DNA of 64,000 nucleotides from Albidovulum inexpectatum. Lineage in GTDB: Bacteria > Pseudomonadota > Alphaproteobacteria > Rhodobacterales > Rhodobacteraceae. Position numbers and translations under genes: made by a program. The stretch spans positions 124,001 through 188,000 of the forward strand of contig NZ_PRDS01000002.1 in the NCBI RefSeq assembly GCF_002927635.1, written 5' to 3'. Positions 37,255 through 47,845 of the stretch are shown here, in pieces (position 1 is the first letter of the stretch; the number at the start of each line of letters is the position of its first letter). The notes under the pieces are model-generated. The model was not told where the DNA came from. It saw only the letters and a program-made list of their open reading frames with translations, and did not search any database.

Positions 37255-39072
37255 ATGGCCCAGAGCACATCTGATAGTGACAACGCCCGCGGACTGGCGC
37301 GCCTGATCGGCACCAACCTGTTCCGCCGCCTGATCGCTGACGGCATTCGCTCGCAGGCGGGCACCTATGGAATTGCAATTGCCGCGATGGTGGTCGTCGC
37401 GCTGACCTCTGCCGCGACCGCCTGGGTCATGGAAGGCATCGTTGACGCCATGACCGATACCGGCAATCGCGCGCGGGTCTGGGGCGTGGCCGGGCTGGTC
37501 GCCGTGATCTTCACGATCAAGGGCGTGGCCTCCTACGTCCAGGCGGTGGCAATGAAGCGCGCCGGCAACCGCATCGTGGCCCGCCAACAATTGCGACTTT
37601 ACCTCAAGATGCTTCGGCAAGGCGTTGCATTCTTTGATGGAACCGAATCATCCAACCTGTTGATGCGGGTCACGAACAGCGCCCAGGCCGCGCGCGAGAT
37701 GATCAACCTGTTCGTCACGACGGGTGTCAAGGACGTGTTGACGCTGATCGGCCTGGTCGCGGTCATGGTCTACCAGCAGCCGCTTCTGTCATTCGTGGCG
37801 CTGATCATTGGGCCGATCGCGATGCTGATCCTGCGTCGACTTCTGGGCAAGGTGCGGGCCATGGCGCGGGCCGAGACGACCTCTCTGGCCGAGATCATCC
37901 GCATAATCCAGGAAACTTCGGGCGGGATCCGGGTCATCAAGGTCTTTGGCCTGGAAGACCGCATGATCGACGAGATGCGCCGCGCCGTCGCCCAGGTCGA
38001 ACGGCGGGCCAATTCCATTGCCCGGCTCGAGGCCATTCCAAGCCCTCTGATGGAGATGCTGTCGGGATTTGCGATCGCGGCCGTGGTCCTGATCAGTTCG
38101 GTCGATCTGGGCGGCGAACCCACCAGCGCCGGACAGCTGATGTCCTTCGTCACCGCGCTTCTGATGGCCTATGAGCCGGCCAAGCGGCTGTCCCGCATCC
38201 GTATCCAGGCCGAAAACCTGATGACGCGGGTGCAGCTGATGTTCGACATCCTTGATCAGCCGGACACGATGCTGGAAGCCCCCGACGCGGTCGAACTGCA
38301 GCCCGGACCCGGTGAGGTCAGGCTTGACCACGTTCGTTTCGGCTATCGCGACGGGCGCCCCGTCATCCCGGACCTGACACTGACATTCGAGCCGGGCAAG
38401 ACAACGGCGCTGGTCGGTCCATCGGGCAGCGGCAAATCGACTGTCTTCAACCTTGTCATGCGGCTGTACGACCCCGATGCGGGCGCGGTTCTGATCGACG
38501 GTCAGGACCTGCGGCGCGTGACATTTGCCTCGTTGCGCAGGCGGATTTCATTCGTCGGTCAGGACACGTTCCTGTTTTCGACCACGATCATGGAAAATAT
38601 CCGCTGCGCCCGGCCCGAGGCCACGGATGACGAGGTGATCGCCGCCGCCCGGGCCGCGCATGCGCATGATTTCATCATGGCATTGCCCGACGGCTATCAG
38701 ACCCAGGTCGGAGAGCGCGGCAACTTCCTGTCGGGCGGTCAGCGCCAGCGCATCTCGATCGCACGCACCATCCTGCGGGATGCCGAAATCCTGCTGCTGG
38801 ACGAGGCCACCAGCGCGCTCGACGCCAGCTCCGAGGCGGCAATCCGCGATACCTTGCAGGAAATCACGCAGGGGCGCACGACCATCGTGATTGCCCATCG
38901 GCTGTCCACGATCCTGCAGGCGGACCGAATCGTCGTGCTGAACGACGGCCAGATCGTCGAATACGGCACCGCGGCCGAGCTTCTGGAACGTGGCGGGCTG
39001 TTCCGTCAGCTTTACGATCAGCAGTTCGGCGGCATGATCCTGCCCGATTCAGGCGCGGGCGACGACCTCTAG
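37255..39072 (+). CDS. ABC exporter, fused permease and ATPase (MsbA-like)
   Basis: A 605-residue half-transporter. Six helices span about residues 35-320; the nucleotide-binding domain has Walker A GPSGSGKST, signature LSGGQRQRISIA, Walker B ILLLDEATSALD and switch His in VIAHRLS. The nearest functional class is lipid or multidrug export, possibly lipid A-core flipping as in MsbA. It lies 44 nt after the protease gene, likely one operon. The start has AAGCAAGGGGAC upstream. The 3' end overlaps the convergent holC by 4 nt. Confidence 0.87.
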   Translation: MAQSTSDSDNARGLARLIGTNLFRRLIADGIRSQAGTYGIAIAAMVVVALTSAATAWVMEGIVDAMTDTGNRARVWGVAGLVAVIFTIKGVASYVQAVAMKRAGNRIVARQQLRLYLKMLRQGVAFFDGTESSNLLMRVTNSAQAAREMINLFVTTGVKDVLTLIGLVAVMVYQQPLLSFVALIIGPIAMLILRRLLGKVRAMARAETTSLAEIIRIIQETSGGIRVIKVFGLEDRMIDEMRRAVAQVERRANSIARLEAIPSPLMEMLSGFAIAAVVLISSVDLGGEPTSAGQLMSFVTALLMAYEPAKRLSRIRIQAENLMTRVQLMFDILDQPDTMLEAPDAVELQPGPGEVRLDHVRFGYRDGRPVIPDLTLTFEPGKTTALVGPSGSGKSTVFNLVMRLYDPDAGAVLIDGQDLRRVTFASLRRRISFVGQDTFLFSTTIMENIRCARPEATDDEVIAAARAAHAHDFIMALPDGYQTQVGERGNFLSGGQRQRISIARTILRDAEILLLDEATSALDASSEAAIRDTLQEITQGRTTIVIAHRLSTILQADRIVVLNDGQIVEYGTAAELLERGGLFRQLYDQQFGGMILPDSGAGDDL

Positions 39073-39539
39073 CCGCGTGCCGGACGCTCGGCCTTCTTCT
39101 GCCAGCGCCCGTCCTCTTCGCTCCAGTATTGCGCGCCTATTCCCGCGCCGGTCAGCGTCTTCCACTGGGCCCTCGCGCGGTCCAGCGCGGCCGGGTCGTT
39201 TCCGTCGAAGAGGATGCAGACGCGCGCCAGTTGCGCGCATTCGTCCGACGTGACCTCGGCCCCGTCCATGGCCATCAGGCATTCCGCCCCGTTTGGCCTG
39301 TCCTTCGACGTTGTCAAGAGAATGGGCTGGGCCGCGTCATGCGGCCCGCCCGCGATCCCATGGGGCAGAAAGCGCTCTTCATCGCCCAGCCACAGCTTCT
39401 GGTCCAGCCAGTCCAGCCGCGCCGCATCGGTACCGCGCACCACCACGTGCCAGCCCGCCTGCAGTGCCTTTGGCAGCAGCATCAGCAGAGCGGCATCCAC
39501 GGGCGAGCGCGTCAGATGGTAGAAGAGCGCATCGCCCAT
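39069..39539 (-). CDS. holC: DNA polymerase III subunit chi
   Basis: A 156-residue clamp-loader accessory subunit linking the replisome to single-strand binding protein. The N-terminus FYHLTRSPVDAALLMLLPKALQAGWHVVVRG and WTFGDxxFLPH-like WLGDEERFLPHG are the family signature. Its ATG overlaps the pepA stop by one base (TGATG), an arrangement common in this class. Confidence 0.92.
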   Translation of the reverse strand: MGDALFYHLTRSPVDAALLMLLPKALQAGWHVVVRGTDAARLDWLDQKLWLGDEERFLPHGIAGGPHDAAQPILLTTSKDRPNGAECLMAMDGAEVTSDECAQLARVCILFDGNDPAALDRARAQWKTLTGAGIGAQYWSEEDGRWQKKAERPARG

Positions 39540-40999
39540 CAGGCCTCCATCATGTCACGCACCAGCCGATCCAGCGTCATGACGCCCCAGCCCGTGGCGC
39601 CCTTGGGCGCCAGCGGCGTGGCCTTTGGCGGCAACGTGACGCCCGCAATGTCGATATGGCACCAGGGCAGATCGTCGCGCACGAAGCGGCGCAGGAAACG
39701 CGCGGCCGTGATCGACCCGGCCGGGCGACCGCCGACGTTCTTCACATCCGCAAGGCGCGACTTGAGCTGTTCGTCGTAATCGGTGTCCATTGGCATCAGC
39801 CACGCGCCTTCGCCCTCGGCACGCGCGGCCTTCAGCAGCGTCTGGGCGAAAGATTCATCATTGGTAAAGACGCCGGCATTCTGATGCCCAAGGGCGATGA
39901 TGATGGCGCCGGTCAGCGTGGCCAGATCGACGATGGCGCGCGGCTTGAAACGGTCCTGCGCGTACCACAGCACATCGGCCAGGACCAGCCGCCCTTCGGC
40001 ATCGGTGTTGATGACCTCGATCGTGTCGCCCTTCATCGAGCGCACGATGTCGCCCGGCCTTTGGGCGCGCCCATCGGGCATGTTCTCGACCAGGCCGATC
40101 AGGCCCACGACATTGGCGCGCGCCTTGCGCCGCGCCAGCGCGCGCATCGTGCCCGCGACGACGCCCGCGCCGCCCATGTCCATGGTCATCTCTTCCATGC
40201 CCTGCGCCGGCTTGATCGAGATGCCGCCGGTGTCGAACACGACCCCCTTGCCGACCAGCGCAAGCGGCGCCTCGTCGGGGTTGCCGCCACGCCATTGCAT
40301 GACGGCAACCTTCGAGGGGCTTTCCGATCCCTGCCCCACCGCCAGAAGCGCGCGCATACCCAGCCGCTCGAGCTCGTCCTCTTCCAGGATCTCGACCTCG
40401 AGACCAAGATCGGTCATCTCCTGCACGCGACGGGCGAATTCCGTCGTGGTCAGTACGTTGGCCGGCTCGTTGACCAGGTCGCGGGTAAAGCAGACGCCTT
40501 CGGCCACGGCGGCCAGAGGCACAAAGGCTTCACGCGCTTCCTCGACCTTTTCGCACATCACACATGCAGCACCTTGCGGCTTGGACTCGCTGCGATAGGC
40601 ATCGAAGCGATAGCCACCCAGCATCACGCCCATCGCCAGGTCGGCCACCCGGCCGAATTTCGGCGCCAACACGGTGACGCCCTTTTCCCCGATCGCCTTC
40701 CCGATCGTGGCGCCCGCCTTGCGCGCCTCGGCCGGTGCGGCGCGGCGGGACAGCTTGACGATCTGAACGGCCTCGGCCGCGACGCCCGCGGGGAAGGCGA
40801 TCTCGATGGCCTCGCCTTCCTTCAGCTTTTCCCAGCGCGACGAAGAAACCGCGCGCCCGATCGCGCCGCGCAGTCGCCGGTCCAGCCTGCGGGTCAGCGA
40901 ATCCAGCGTACCTTCCGGCGCGGCCAGAACCGCGATACGGCCTTCGGTTTCGGACAGCGGCTCGAGTTCGGGGGCAGTGAAAGTGACGGATACGGACAT
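39539..40999 (-). CDS. pepA: Leucyl (cytosol) aminopeptidase
   Basis: A 486-residue M17 aminopeptidase. The C-terminal catalytic domain holds two metal ions through K251, D256, D274, D333 and E335, seen in GKGVVFDTGG and the family signature NTDAEGRL at 331-338. The N-terminal third is the macrodomain-like part. It cleaves N-terminal residues during peptide turnover; some homologues also bind DNA. First gene of pepA-holC and divergent from the lpt cluster. Confidence 0.95.
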   Translation of the reverse strand: MSVSVTFTAPELEPLSETEGRIAVLAAPEGTLDSLTRRLDRRLRGAIGRAVSSSRWEKLKEGEAIEIAFPAGVAAEAVQIVKLSRRAAPAEARKAGATIGKAIGEKGVTVLAPKFGRVADLAMGVMLGGYRFDAYRSESKPQGAACVMCEKVEEAREAFVPLAAVAEGVCFTRDLVNEPANVLTTTEFARRVQEMTDLGLEVEILEEDELERLGMRALLAVGQGSESPSKVAVMQWRGGNPDEAPLALVGKGVVFDTGGISIKPAQGMEEMTMDMGGAGVVAGTMRALARRKARANVVGLIGLVENMPDGRAQRPGDIVRSMKGDTIEVINTDAEGRLVLADVLWYAQDRFKPRAIVDLATLTGAIIIALGHQNAGVFTNDESFAQTLLKAARAEGEGAWLMPMDTDYDEQLKSRLADVKNVGGRPAGSITAARFLRRFVRDDLPWCHIDIAGVTLPPKATPLAPKGATGWGVMTLDRLVRDMMEA

Positions 41000-41126
41000 G
41001 CCGTGCGACTCCTGTGTTCCTTGGTCTGGCCGGACCCTAGCGCCGGGTCGGGCGATTTGCCAGATACCAGTTTTCCCCGCCCGTCCGATCGGCTAGGGAA
41101 TAGGCAGGTCCAGGGACGATTGAGGC

Positions 41127-42260
41127 ATGATCCGCAGATTCGACCGATATTTCCTGTCGCGGCTGATGATGCTGTTCGGCTTTTTCGCGCTGATTCTGGT
41201 CGCGGTCTATTGGGTCAATCGCGCGGTGCTGCTGTTTGATGAGCTGATCGCCGATGGCCAGTCGGCCTGGGTCTTCTTCGAATTCACGGCCCTTACGCTG
41301 CCCAATGTCGTGCGGCTGGTTCTGCCCGTCGCCGCTTTCGTGGCGGCGGTCTACACGACCAACAGGCTGTGGGCGGAAAGCGAACTTGTCGTGGCCCAGG
41401 CTGCCGGCATGTCGCCATGGCGCATGGCCCGGCCGGTCGCCCTGTTCGGGCTGATCGTTGCGCTGATGATGGCGGTGCTCGTGCATGCTCTGGTGCCCGC
41501 AAGCCGCAGCGCCCTGAATGCCAAGCGGGCCGAGATCACCGCGGACACGACGGCCGGCCTGTTGAAGGAAGGCACCTTTCTGCACCCGGCCAAGGGCCTG
41601 ACCGTCTACATCCGTCAGATTGATGACACCGGGGCCCTGCGCGACATCTTTGTCTGGGATGATCGCGCCGAAGGCGAGCAAATCACCCATACCGCGCGGC
41701 GCGCCTTCCTTCTGTCGGACAACGAGGGCGTACGGCTGGTCATGTTCGACGGCATGGCCCAATCGCTTGATCGCGATAGCCGGCGGCTTGCCGTCACCCG
41801 GTTTTCGGAATTCTCGCTCGACCTTGCCGCGCTGGGAACGCAGATCGGGGATCGGCGGCTTGATCCCGACGAAGTATCGACAATTTCGCTTTTGCGGGCC
41901 GATCCGCAGGTGCAGGAACGCTTGCGCATCTCGCCGGACATGATGCGCTATGCCGGGCATGAACGCTTTGCCCAATCGCTTGTCGCTCTAGCCGTGCCGC
42001 TGATCGGGTTCGGCGCGCTGATGACAGCAGGGTTCAGCCGCTTCGGCCTGTGGCGCCAGATCGTCCTGGCCACGAGCCTGCTGGTCGCGGTTCAGTTCCT
42101 GGTGAACGGCGTGGCAAGCCAGATCTCGGATCGCCCCGAATTGTGGCCCGCGGTCTATCTTCCGCCCCTGGTCGCGCTGGCAGCTGCATGGGGACTTCTG
42201 TTTGTCGCCGGGCGACCTTGGCGCAGGCGTGCAGGTTCGGCCATGGCGGTGCCGTCATGA
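41127..42260 (+). CDS. lptF: LPS export ABC transporter permease LptF
   Basis: A 377-residue YjgP/YjgQ-family permease with six transmembrane helices and a periplasmic beta-jellyroll between helices 3 and 4. The N-terminus IRRFDRYFLSRLMMLFGFFALILV is typical. With LptG it forms the inner-membrane channel that extracts LPS. Its stop overlaps the lptG start (ATGA). First gene of the lptF-lptG-lptD-surA-pdxA-rsmA cluster. Confidence 0.94.
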   Translation: MIRRFDRYFLSRLMMLFGFFALILVAVYWVNRAVLLFDELIADGQSAWVFFEFTALTLPNVVRLVLPVAAFVAAVYTTNRLWAESELVVAQAAGMSPWRMARPVALFGLIVALMMAVLVHALVPASRSALNAKRAEITADTTAGLLKEGTFLHPAKGLTVYIRQIDDTGALRDIFVWDDRAEGEQITHTARRAFLLSDNEGVRLVMFDGMAQSLDRDSRRLAVTRFSEFSLDLAALGTQIGDRRLDPDEVSTISLLRADPQVQERLRISPDMMRYAGHERFAQSLVALAVPLIGFGALMTAGFSRFGLWRQIVLATSLLVAVQFLVNGVASQISDRPELWPAVYLPPLVALAAAWGLLFVAGRPWRRRAGSAMAVPS

Positions 42261-43351
42261 TCCTGTCGCGCTATCTCGCCCGCCGTTTCGCGGCAACCTT
42301 CGCGCTGGTTCTCACGGGCTTTTTCGCGGTCCTTTACCTGATCGAACTGGTCGAGCAGATCCGCCGCTTTGCCGGCCATGACATCGGCCTGGGGGGCGCG
42401 GCGCGGCTGGCTGCCCTGAAGGCGCCCGAGACGGTGTATCGCATCTTGCCAATGGTCACGATCCTTGCGGCAATCGCGCTCTTCGTCGCGCTGGCGCGAT
42501 CATCGGAGCTGGTCGCCATCCGCGCGGCCGGGCGATCGGCGCTGCGGATGCTGGTTTCGCCGCTGCTGACGGCCCTTGCGATCGGCGCGGTCGCGGTTGC
42601 GGTCCTGAACCCGGTCGTGGCCGGTCTGTCGAAACGCTATGAAAGCCTTGCCGACCGCTATCGCAGCGGCGAGGAGCGCGTGGTTTCCGTCTCCTCGGAA
42701 GGTCTGTGGCTGCGCCAGGGCGGCGAGCAGGGCCAGACCGTGATCCACGCCGCACGCGCCAGCGCCGAGGGAACGACCCTGACGGACGTGACCTTCATCA
42801 CCTTCGGCCCGCTAGGCCCGGTCGAGCGTCTTGACGCGGCCCAGGCCGAGCTGACGCCCGGCGCATGGGTCCTGAGCGATGCGAAGCGTTGGCGTTTCGT
42901 CGCCGGGGCCAATCCCGAGGCCGATGCGGTTCTGCACCCCAGCTACCGGCTGGCGACGGATCTGACGGCCGAGCGGATACGCGACAGCCTTGGCGATCCG
43001 TCGGCCATCGCGATCTGGGATCTGCCTGATTTCATCCGCGCGCTGGAACAGGCGGGCTTTTCCGCACGCAAGCACCTGGTCTGGTTGCAGATGGAGCTGG
43101 CATTGCCGCTGCTTTTGGTCACGATGGTATTGGTCGGCGCGGGATTCACGATGCGCCACGCGCGGTCGGGCCGGACCGGCATTTCCGTATTGCTGGCAAT
43201 TCTTTCGGGCTTTGCGATCTTTCTGCTGCGAAACTTCGCACAGGTCCTGGGCGAAAACGGCCAGATCCCCGTAGCCCTGGCCGCATGGACACCGCCCGTG
43301 GCCGCCGCCCTGCTGTCGCTCTCGCTGATCCTGCATCTGGAGGACGGGTGA
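42257..43351 (+). CDS. lptG: LPS export ABC transporter permease LptG
   Basis: A 364-residue partner of LptF with the same topology, starting MILSRYLARRFAATFALVLTG. The start is fixed by the overlap with lptF; a longer in-frame start would shadow it. The stop shares a base with the lptD ATG (TGATG). The LptB ATPase is not encoded here. Confidence 0.94.
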   Translation: MILSRYLARRFAATFALVLTGFFAVLYLIELVEQIRRFAGHDIGLGGAARLAALKAPETVYRILPMVTILAAIALFVALARSSELVAIRAAGRSALRMLVSPLLTALAIGAVAVAVLNPVVAGLSKRYESLADRYRSGEERVVSVSSEGLWLRQGGEQGQTVIHAARASAEGTTLTDVTFITFGPLGPVERLDAAQAELTPGAWVLSDAKRWRFVAGANPEADAVLHPSYRLATDLTAERIRDSLGDPSAIAIWDLPDFIRALEQAGFSARKHLVWLQMELALPLLLVTMVLVGAGFTMRHARSGRTGISVLLAILSGFAIFLLRNFAQVLGENGQIPVALAAWTPPVAAALLSLSLILHLEDG

Positions 43352-45519
43352 TGCCGCAGATTCGCCTCTTCGGCCGGTTCTGGCGCGCGGCCTGGTTCTG
43401 GGCATGGGCGGCCTTTCTCGTCTCGGCCTTGCCGGTCGCGGCGCAGGACCTGGCCACACTTCTGGCCGATCGTGTGGCGATCGACCGTGACGATCGGTTG
43501 GTCGCGGAAGGGTCGGTCGAGGTCCTCTATCGTGGCGCGCGCCTGACCGCGCGGCGTATCGTCTATGACGCAAGGACCGACCGCCTGACGATCGAGGGGC
43601 CGATCTGGCTGAGCGACCCGTCGGGTGCGGTTCTGATTGCGGACGCCGCGGATCTGTCACGCGATCTGAGCGATGGCATCCTTCAAGGCGCACGCATGGT
43701 CCTGCAGGACAGGTTGCAGATCGCTGCCGAACGCATTTCACGCCAGGAAGGGCGCTATACCATTCTCGACCGGGCCGTCGCCTCGTCGTGCGAGGTCTGC
43801 CCCTCGAACCCTGTCCCGCTTTGGGAGGTCCGCGCCCGCCGCATCACGCATGACCAGACCGAACGCCAGATCTACTATGAAGGCGCACAGCTGCGGGTGG
43901 CGGGGCTGCCGGTCTTCTGGTGGCCCTGGCTGCGGACGCCCGACCCGACGCTGGATCGCGCGACCGGATTTCTTTCGCCGTCGATCCGCACCACCACGGA
44001 ACTGGGTATCGGCATTCGCGTCCCCTATTTCATCACGCTTGGAGACAGCCGCGATCTGACCGTGACGCCCTATGTCTCTTCCTCGCGGACGCGAACGCTG
44101 GGCCTGCGCTGGCGCGAGGCACGGCGAACCGGCAGCTATACGCTGGAAGGCGCGATCAGCCGCGACGCCCTGGTGCCCGACGAGACGCGGTATTACCTGT
44201 TCGGCGATGGCACATTCGCCCTGCCGCGCGATTTCACGCTTGATTTCCAGATCCAGACGGCAAGCGACGATGCCTATCTTCTGGATTATGGCCTCAGTGA
44301 CACCGACCTGCTTGACAGCGGCATGACCGTTGCGCGGACCCGGCGCGACAGCCATGTCGAGGCGCGGTTGTTCAGGTTCTGGTCGCTGCGCGACGGTGAC
44401 GACAACCGGACATTGCCCAGCATCGTTGCCGATGCCGAGTTCATGCGCCGTTTCCGGCCCGCCCTGATCGGCGGCGAAGGCCAGCTGACGCTGGAGTCGC
44501 ACCTCCACCGCAGATCGTCCCAGACGGCCACCGACGCGGATGGCGACGGGGAAATCGACGGCCGCGACGTCGCGCGCCTGAGCATCCAGACCGATTGGCG
44601 CCGCAACTGGCTGTTGTCGAACGGAATGATCCTTACCGGCGGCGCGCAGGCGCGGGCGGATTTCTATTCGATAGCGCAGGATGTGACTTATCCCGCCACC
44701 GTCACGCGGCTGACTTCACGCGCCATGGTCGAGCTGCGCTGGCCCTGGGTCCGGGCCGGCGGTACGGGCGCGACCGACGTGCTCGAGCCCGTGGCGCAAC
44801 TGGTCTGGGCGCCGAATGATGTTGACGACGTGCCGAACGAGGACGGCAGCCATGCCACTTTCGACGAAGGCAATCTTTTCGAATATGACCGCTTTTCGGG
44901 AACCGACGTGCTGGAGCTGGGGACGCGCGCCAATCTTGGGCTGAGCTGGACCCGTTACCATCCGGATGGCTGGGCCATGGGTACGGTCGTCGGACGTGTC
45001 TTCCGGGCGAAGGATCTGGGTCAGTTCACTGCGTCTTCGGGACTTTCGGGCCAGTCCTCCGACTGGCTGGTCTCTGCCCGGATCGACAGGGGTTCCGATC
45101 TGTCCGTGCTGGGCCGCGCCCTGATCGACGACAGCCTGGACATTGCGCGCGCGGAACTGCGCCTGATGCGCCAGAAGGGCAGCTATGATCTCTCGGCCGG
45201 CTATCTGTGGCTGACGGCCGACACCGGCGAAGATCGCCCCACCGATACGTCGGAATTGTGGCTGGATGCGGGATGGGACGTCTCGGACGGCTGGCGCGCC
45301 TCGGTCTCGGGCCGATATGACTTCATCGCCAACCGCGCGGCGCGGGCCGGGTTCGGTTTGCAGTATCGGACCGATTGCATCCTGGTGGACCTTTCGCTGT
45401 CGCGTCGCTACACCTCGTCGGCAAGCGTGACGGCAGACACCAGCATCAATCTGGGCGTCGAGCTGACGGGGCTTGGGTCATCAGGGGCAAGCGCAAAACG
45501 CCGGGCTTGCGCGCGATGA
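43351..45519 (+). CDS. lptD: LPS-assembly outer membrane protein LptD
   Basis: A 722-residue outer-membrane translocon. A signal peptide (residues about 1-30, ending LPVAAQ) is followed by an N-terminal OstA-like beta domain (33-135) and a C-terminal barrel with many alternating strands. Cysteines in SSCEVCPS and near the C-terminus (TDCILV) may form the long-range disulfides needed for LptD maturation. It inserts LPS in the outer leaflet. Coupled to lptG, with surA, its folding chaperone, next. Confidence 0.93.
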   Translation: MPQIRLFGRFWRAAWFWAWAAFLVSALPVAAQDLATLLADRVAIDRDDRLVAEGSVEVLYRGARLTARRIVYDARTDRLTIEGPIWLSDPSGAVLIADAADLSRDLSDGILQGARMVLQDRLQIAAERISRQEGRYTILDRAVASSCEVCPSNPVPLWEVRARRITHDQTERQIYYEGAQLRVAGLPVFWWPWLRTPDPTLDRATGFLSPSIRTTTELGIGIRVPYFITLGDSRDLTVTPYVSSSRTRTLGLRWREARRTGSYTLEGAISRDALVPDETRYYLFGDGTFALPRDFTLDFQIQTASDDAYLLDYGLSDTDLLDSGMTVARTRRDSHVEARLFRFWSLRDGDDNRTLPSIVADAEFMRRFRPALIGGEGQLTLESHLHRRSSQTATDADGDGEIDGRDVARLSIQTDWRRNWLLSNGMILTGGAQARADFYSIAQDVTYPATVTRLTSRAMVELRWPWVRAGGTGATDVLEPVAQLVWAPNDVDDVPNEDGSHATFDEGNLFEYDRFSGTDVLELGTRANLGLSWTRYHPDGWAMGTVVGRVFRAKDLGQFTASSGLSGQSSDWLVSARIDRGSDLSVLGRALIDDSLDIARAELRLMRQKGSYDLSAGYLWLTADTGEDRPTDTSELWLDAGWDVSDGWRASVSGRYDFIANRAARAGFGLQYRTDCILVDLSLSRRYTSSASVTADTSINLGVELTGLGSSGASAKRRACAR

Positions 45520-45589
45520 CGTGGCAGGACAGTCTGTGGCAAGAGCAGAAGCAAAGAATACCGGCAGGGCACAAGACGGAACGAATGAC

Positions 45590-46852
45590 ATGATCAGACA
45601 GCTCATCCTTGGCACGCTGGCCTCGATTGCCTTCATGACGGGCACGACCGCGCAGGCCGGCCCGTTCTCGCCCGCGATCACGGTCAACGACTCGGTCATC
45701 ACCGAATACGAGCTGGACCAGCGCGTTCGTTTCCTGACCCTGCTGGGCGCGCCGGGCGACGTGCGCGAATTGGCGGAACGCGATCTGATCAACGACCGGC
45801 TTCGGCTTCAGGCCGCGCGTGATCTGGGCATCACGCTGAGCGAACAGCAGATCCGCGCCGGAATGGAGGAATTCGCATCCCGCGTGAACCTGACGCCCGA
45901 GCAATTCATCCAGGCCATTGGCCAGGGCGGCGTCGCGCCCGAAACCTTCCGCGACTTCGTTCAGGCGGGCCTTGTCTGGCGCGATGTCGTCAGGGCAAGG
46001 TTCCTGCCCCGTGTATCGATCTCGGAAACCGAGATCGACCGGGCGTTGTCGTTGCCCGCGCAGCGTGGCGCCGGGCCTCGCGTTCTTCTGTCCGAGATCA
46101 TCCTGCCGGTCACGGCGGCCAATCAGGCCGACCAGCGCGATCTTGCCCTGCAGCTTGCCGGGCAGATCAGGACCGAGGCCCAGTTCGCCGAGGCTGCGCG
46201 CAACTATTCCGCGGCGCCATCGCGCGAAAATGGCGGACGCATCGGATGGATCCCCCTGACCAACCTGCCGCCGCAGGCCCGGCAGGTGATACTGCAGATG
46301 GGCAACGGTCAGGTCAGCCCCCCAATTCCGGTTGGCAATGCCATCGCGATCTTCCGGCTGCGCGGCATACAGAACGGCGGCAAGATCGCACCGGGCGCGA
46401 TCAGTGTCGAATACGCCCAGGCACTGCTGCCCACCGACGGCTCCGCGGTTCGCATCGCGGGCGCTGTCGATACCTGCGACGACCTGTATCGTGTGCTGCC
46501 GGCCGAATCCGTGACCCGGCAGACCGTGGTCCAGACAGCGTTGCCCCGCGATATCGCCGACGAACTGGCAAGCCTGGACGACAACGAGATCTCGACCCGT
46601 TTGCGGCGCGGAAACGCGACGGTTCTGTTGATGCTTTGCCGCCGTTCGGCGACGCTGGCCATGGGTGAGGAGACAGGCATCCCGGTTGCGGCACCCCGGC
46701 CGGATGCGCCGGCGGTCAATCCGGAGCTGGGCTTTGGCCAAGGCCCCAGCCGCGATCAGGTACGCGAGGAGCTGACTAATCAGCGCCTTGCCGCCCTGGC
46801 AGCGGGGTATCTGGAGGAACTGCGCGCCAATGCCATCATCGTGCGCAACTGA
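45590..46852 (+). CDS. surA: SurA-like periplasmic chaperone / peptidylprolyl isomerase
   Basis: A 420-residue periplasmic folding factor with signal peptide MIRQLILGTLASIAFMTGTTAQA. Next comes the SurA N-terminal helical domain (ITVNDSVITEYELDQRVRFL). A parvulin domain follows at about 165-260, marked by ENGGRIGWIPLTNLPPQ. It helps outer-membrane proteins such as LptD fold. The start with the signal peptide is chosen over longer frames. It begins 70 nt after lptD and runs directly into pdxA. Confidence 0.9.
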   Translation: MIRQLILGTLASIAFMTGTTAQAGPFSPAITVNDSVITEYELDQRVRFLTLLGAPGDVRELAERDLINDRLRLQAARDLGITLSEQQIRAGMEEFASRVNLTPEQFIQAIGQGGVAPETFRDFVQAGLVWRDVVRARFLPRVSISETEIDRALSLPAQRGAGPRVLLSEIILPVTAANQADQRDLALQLAGQIRTEAQFAEAARNYSAAPSRENGGRIGWIPLTNLPPQARQVILQMGNGQVSPPIPVGNAIAIFRLRGIQNGGKIAPGAISVEYAQALLPTDGSAVRIAGAVDTCDDLYRVLPAESVTRQTVVQTALPRDIADELASLDDNEISTRLRRGNATVLLMLCRRSATLAMGEETGIPVAAPRPDAPAVNPELGFGQGPSRDQVREELTNQRLAALAAGYLEELRANAIIVRN

Positions 46853-47845
46853 ATGCCGATGCCGGACCTTCCGATAGCGCTGACCTGCGGCGAACCCGCG
46901 GGAATCGGCCCCGAGATTGCCTGGAAGGCGCGCCTGGAACTGGGCGCGCGATTGCCCTTCTTCTGGATCGGCGATCCGGGACACCTGCCCCAGGCGGCGA
47001 AATGGCGCGAGATACGGCGCGCTGCCGAGGCGATGACGCTGCCTGCCGACACGTTGCCCGTACTGCGCCACGATTTTCCCGCCGCCCGCATACCCGGCCA
47101 ACCGGACCCGGCGAATGCGGCGGGTGTCGTCGCCGTGATCGAAAGGGCCGTCCAGCTTGTGCGACGCGGCGAGGCCGCCGCCCTGTGTACGGGCCCGATC
47201 AGCAAGAAGGCGCTGATCGAAGGCGCAAACTTCGCCTTTCCCGGCCATACCGAGTTTCTTGCCCATCTTGCCCAGGTCGATCGTGTCGTGATGATGCTGG
47301 CCTGTCCCGGGCTGAGGGTGGTTCCGGTGACGATCCACGTCCCGCTGGCAAGGGTCCCGGGCGCGCTGACCCCTGACCTGCTGCGCGACACGATCCGCAT
47401 AACGCATGATGCGCTGCGCCGCGATTTCGGCCTGACATTGCCGCGGATCGCGGTTGCCGGACTGAACCCCCATGCAGGTGAAGGCGGCGCCATGGGGGAC
47501 GAGGAAATCCGCATCATCGCTCCCGTCCTAGAGGAATTGCGCGCCGACGGTCATGCGATCCGCGGCCCGCTTTCTGCCGATACGATGTTTCACAAGGACG
47601 CTCGGGACGGGTATGATGTGGCAATCTGCATGTATCACGATCAGGCGCTGATCCCGATCAAGACGATCGACTTTGCCGGCGGCGTGAATGTCACGCTGGG
47701 CCTGCCCTTCGTGCGGACTTCACCCGATCACGGCACGGCGCTGGACATTGCCGGCACCGGCCGCGCCGATCCCGCAAGCCTGATTGCCGCGCTGCGCATG
47801 GCGGCCGACATGGCCAGCCGCAGGGGGACGCCATGGCAGGCATAG
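46853..47845 (+). CDS. pdxA: 4-hydroxythreonine-4-phosphate dehydrogenase
   Basis: A 330-residue enzyme of vitamin B6 synthesis that oxidises 4-phosphohydroxy-L-threonine with [15 protein letters not shown] at the N-terminus, [10 protein letters not shown] and [11 protein letters not shown] (metal His residues) and [13 protein letters not shown] are family landmarks. It starts immediately after the surA stop; a second ATG two codons on is also possible. It overlaps rsmA by 13 nt. Confidence 0.95.
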   Translation: MPMPDLPIALTCGEPAGIGPEIAWKARLELGARLPFFWIGDPGHLPQAAKWREIRRAAEAMTLPADTLPVLRHDFPAARIPGQPDPANAAGVVAVIERAVQLVRRGEAAALCTGPISKKALIEGANFAFPGHTEFLAHLAQVDRVVMMLACPGLRVVPVTIHVPLARVPGALTPDLLRDTIRITHDALRRDFGLTLPRIAVAGLNPHAGEGGAMGDEEIRIIAPVLEELRADGHAIRGPLSADTMFHKDARDGYDVAICMYHDQALIPIKTIDFAGGVNVTLGLPFVRTSPDHGTALDIAGTGRADPASLIAALRMAADMASRRGTPWQA

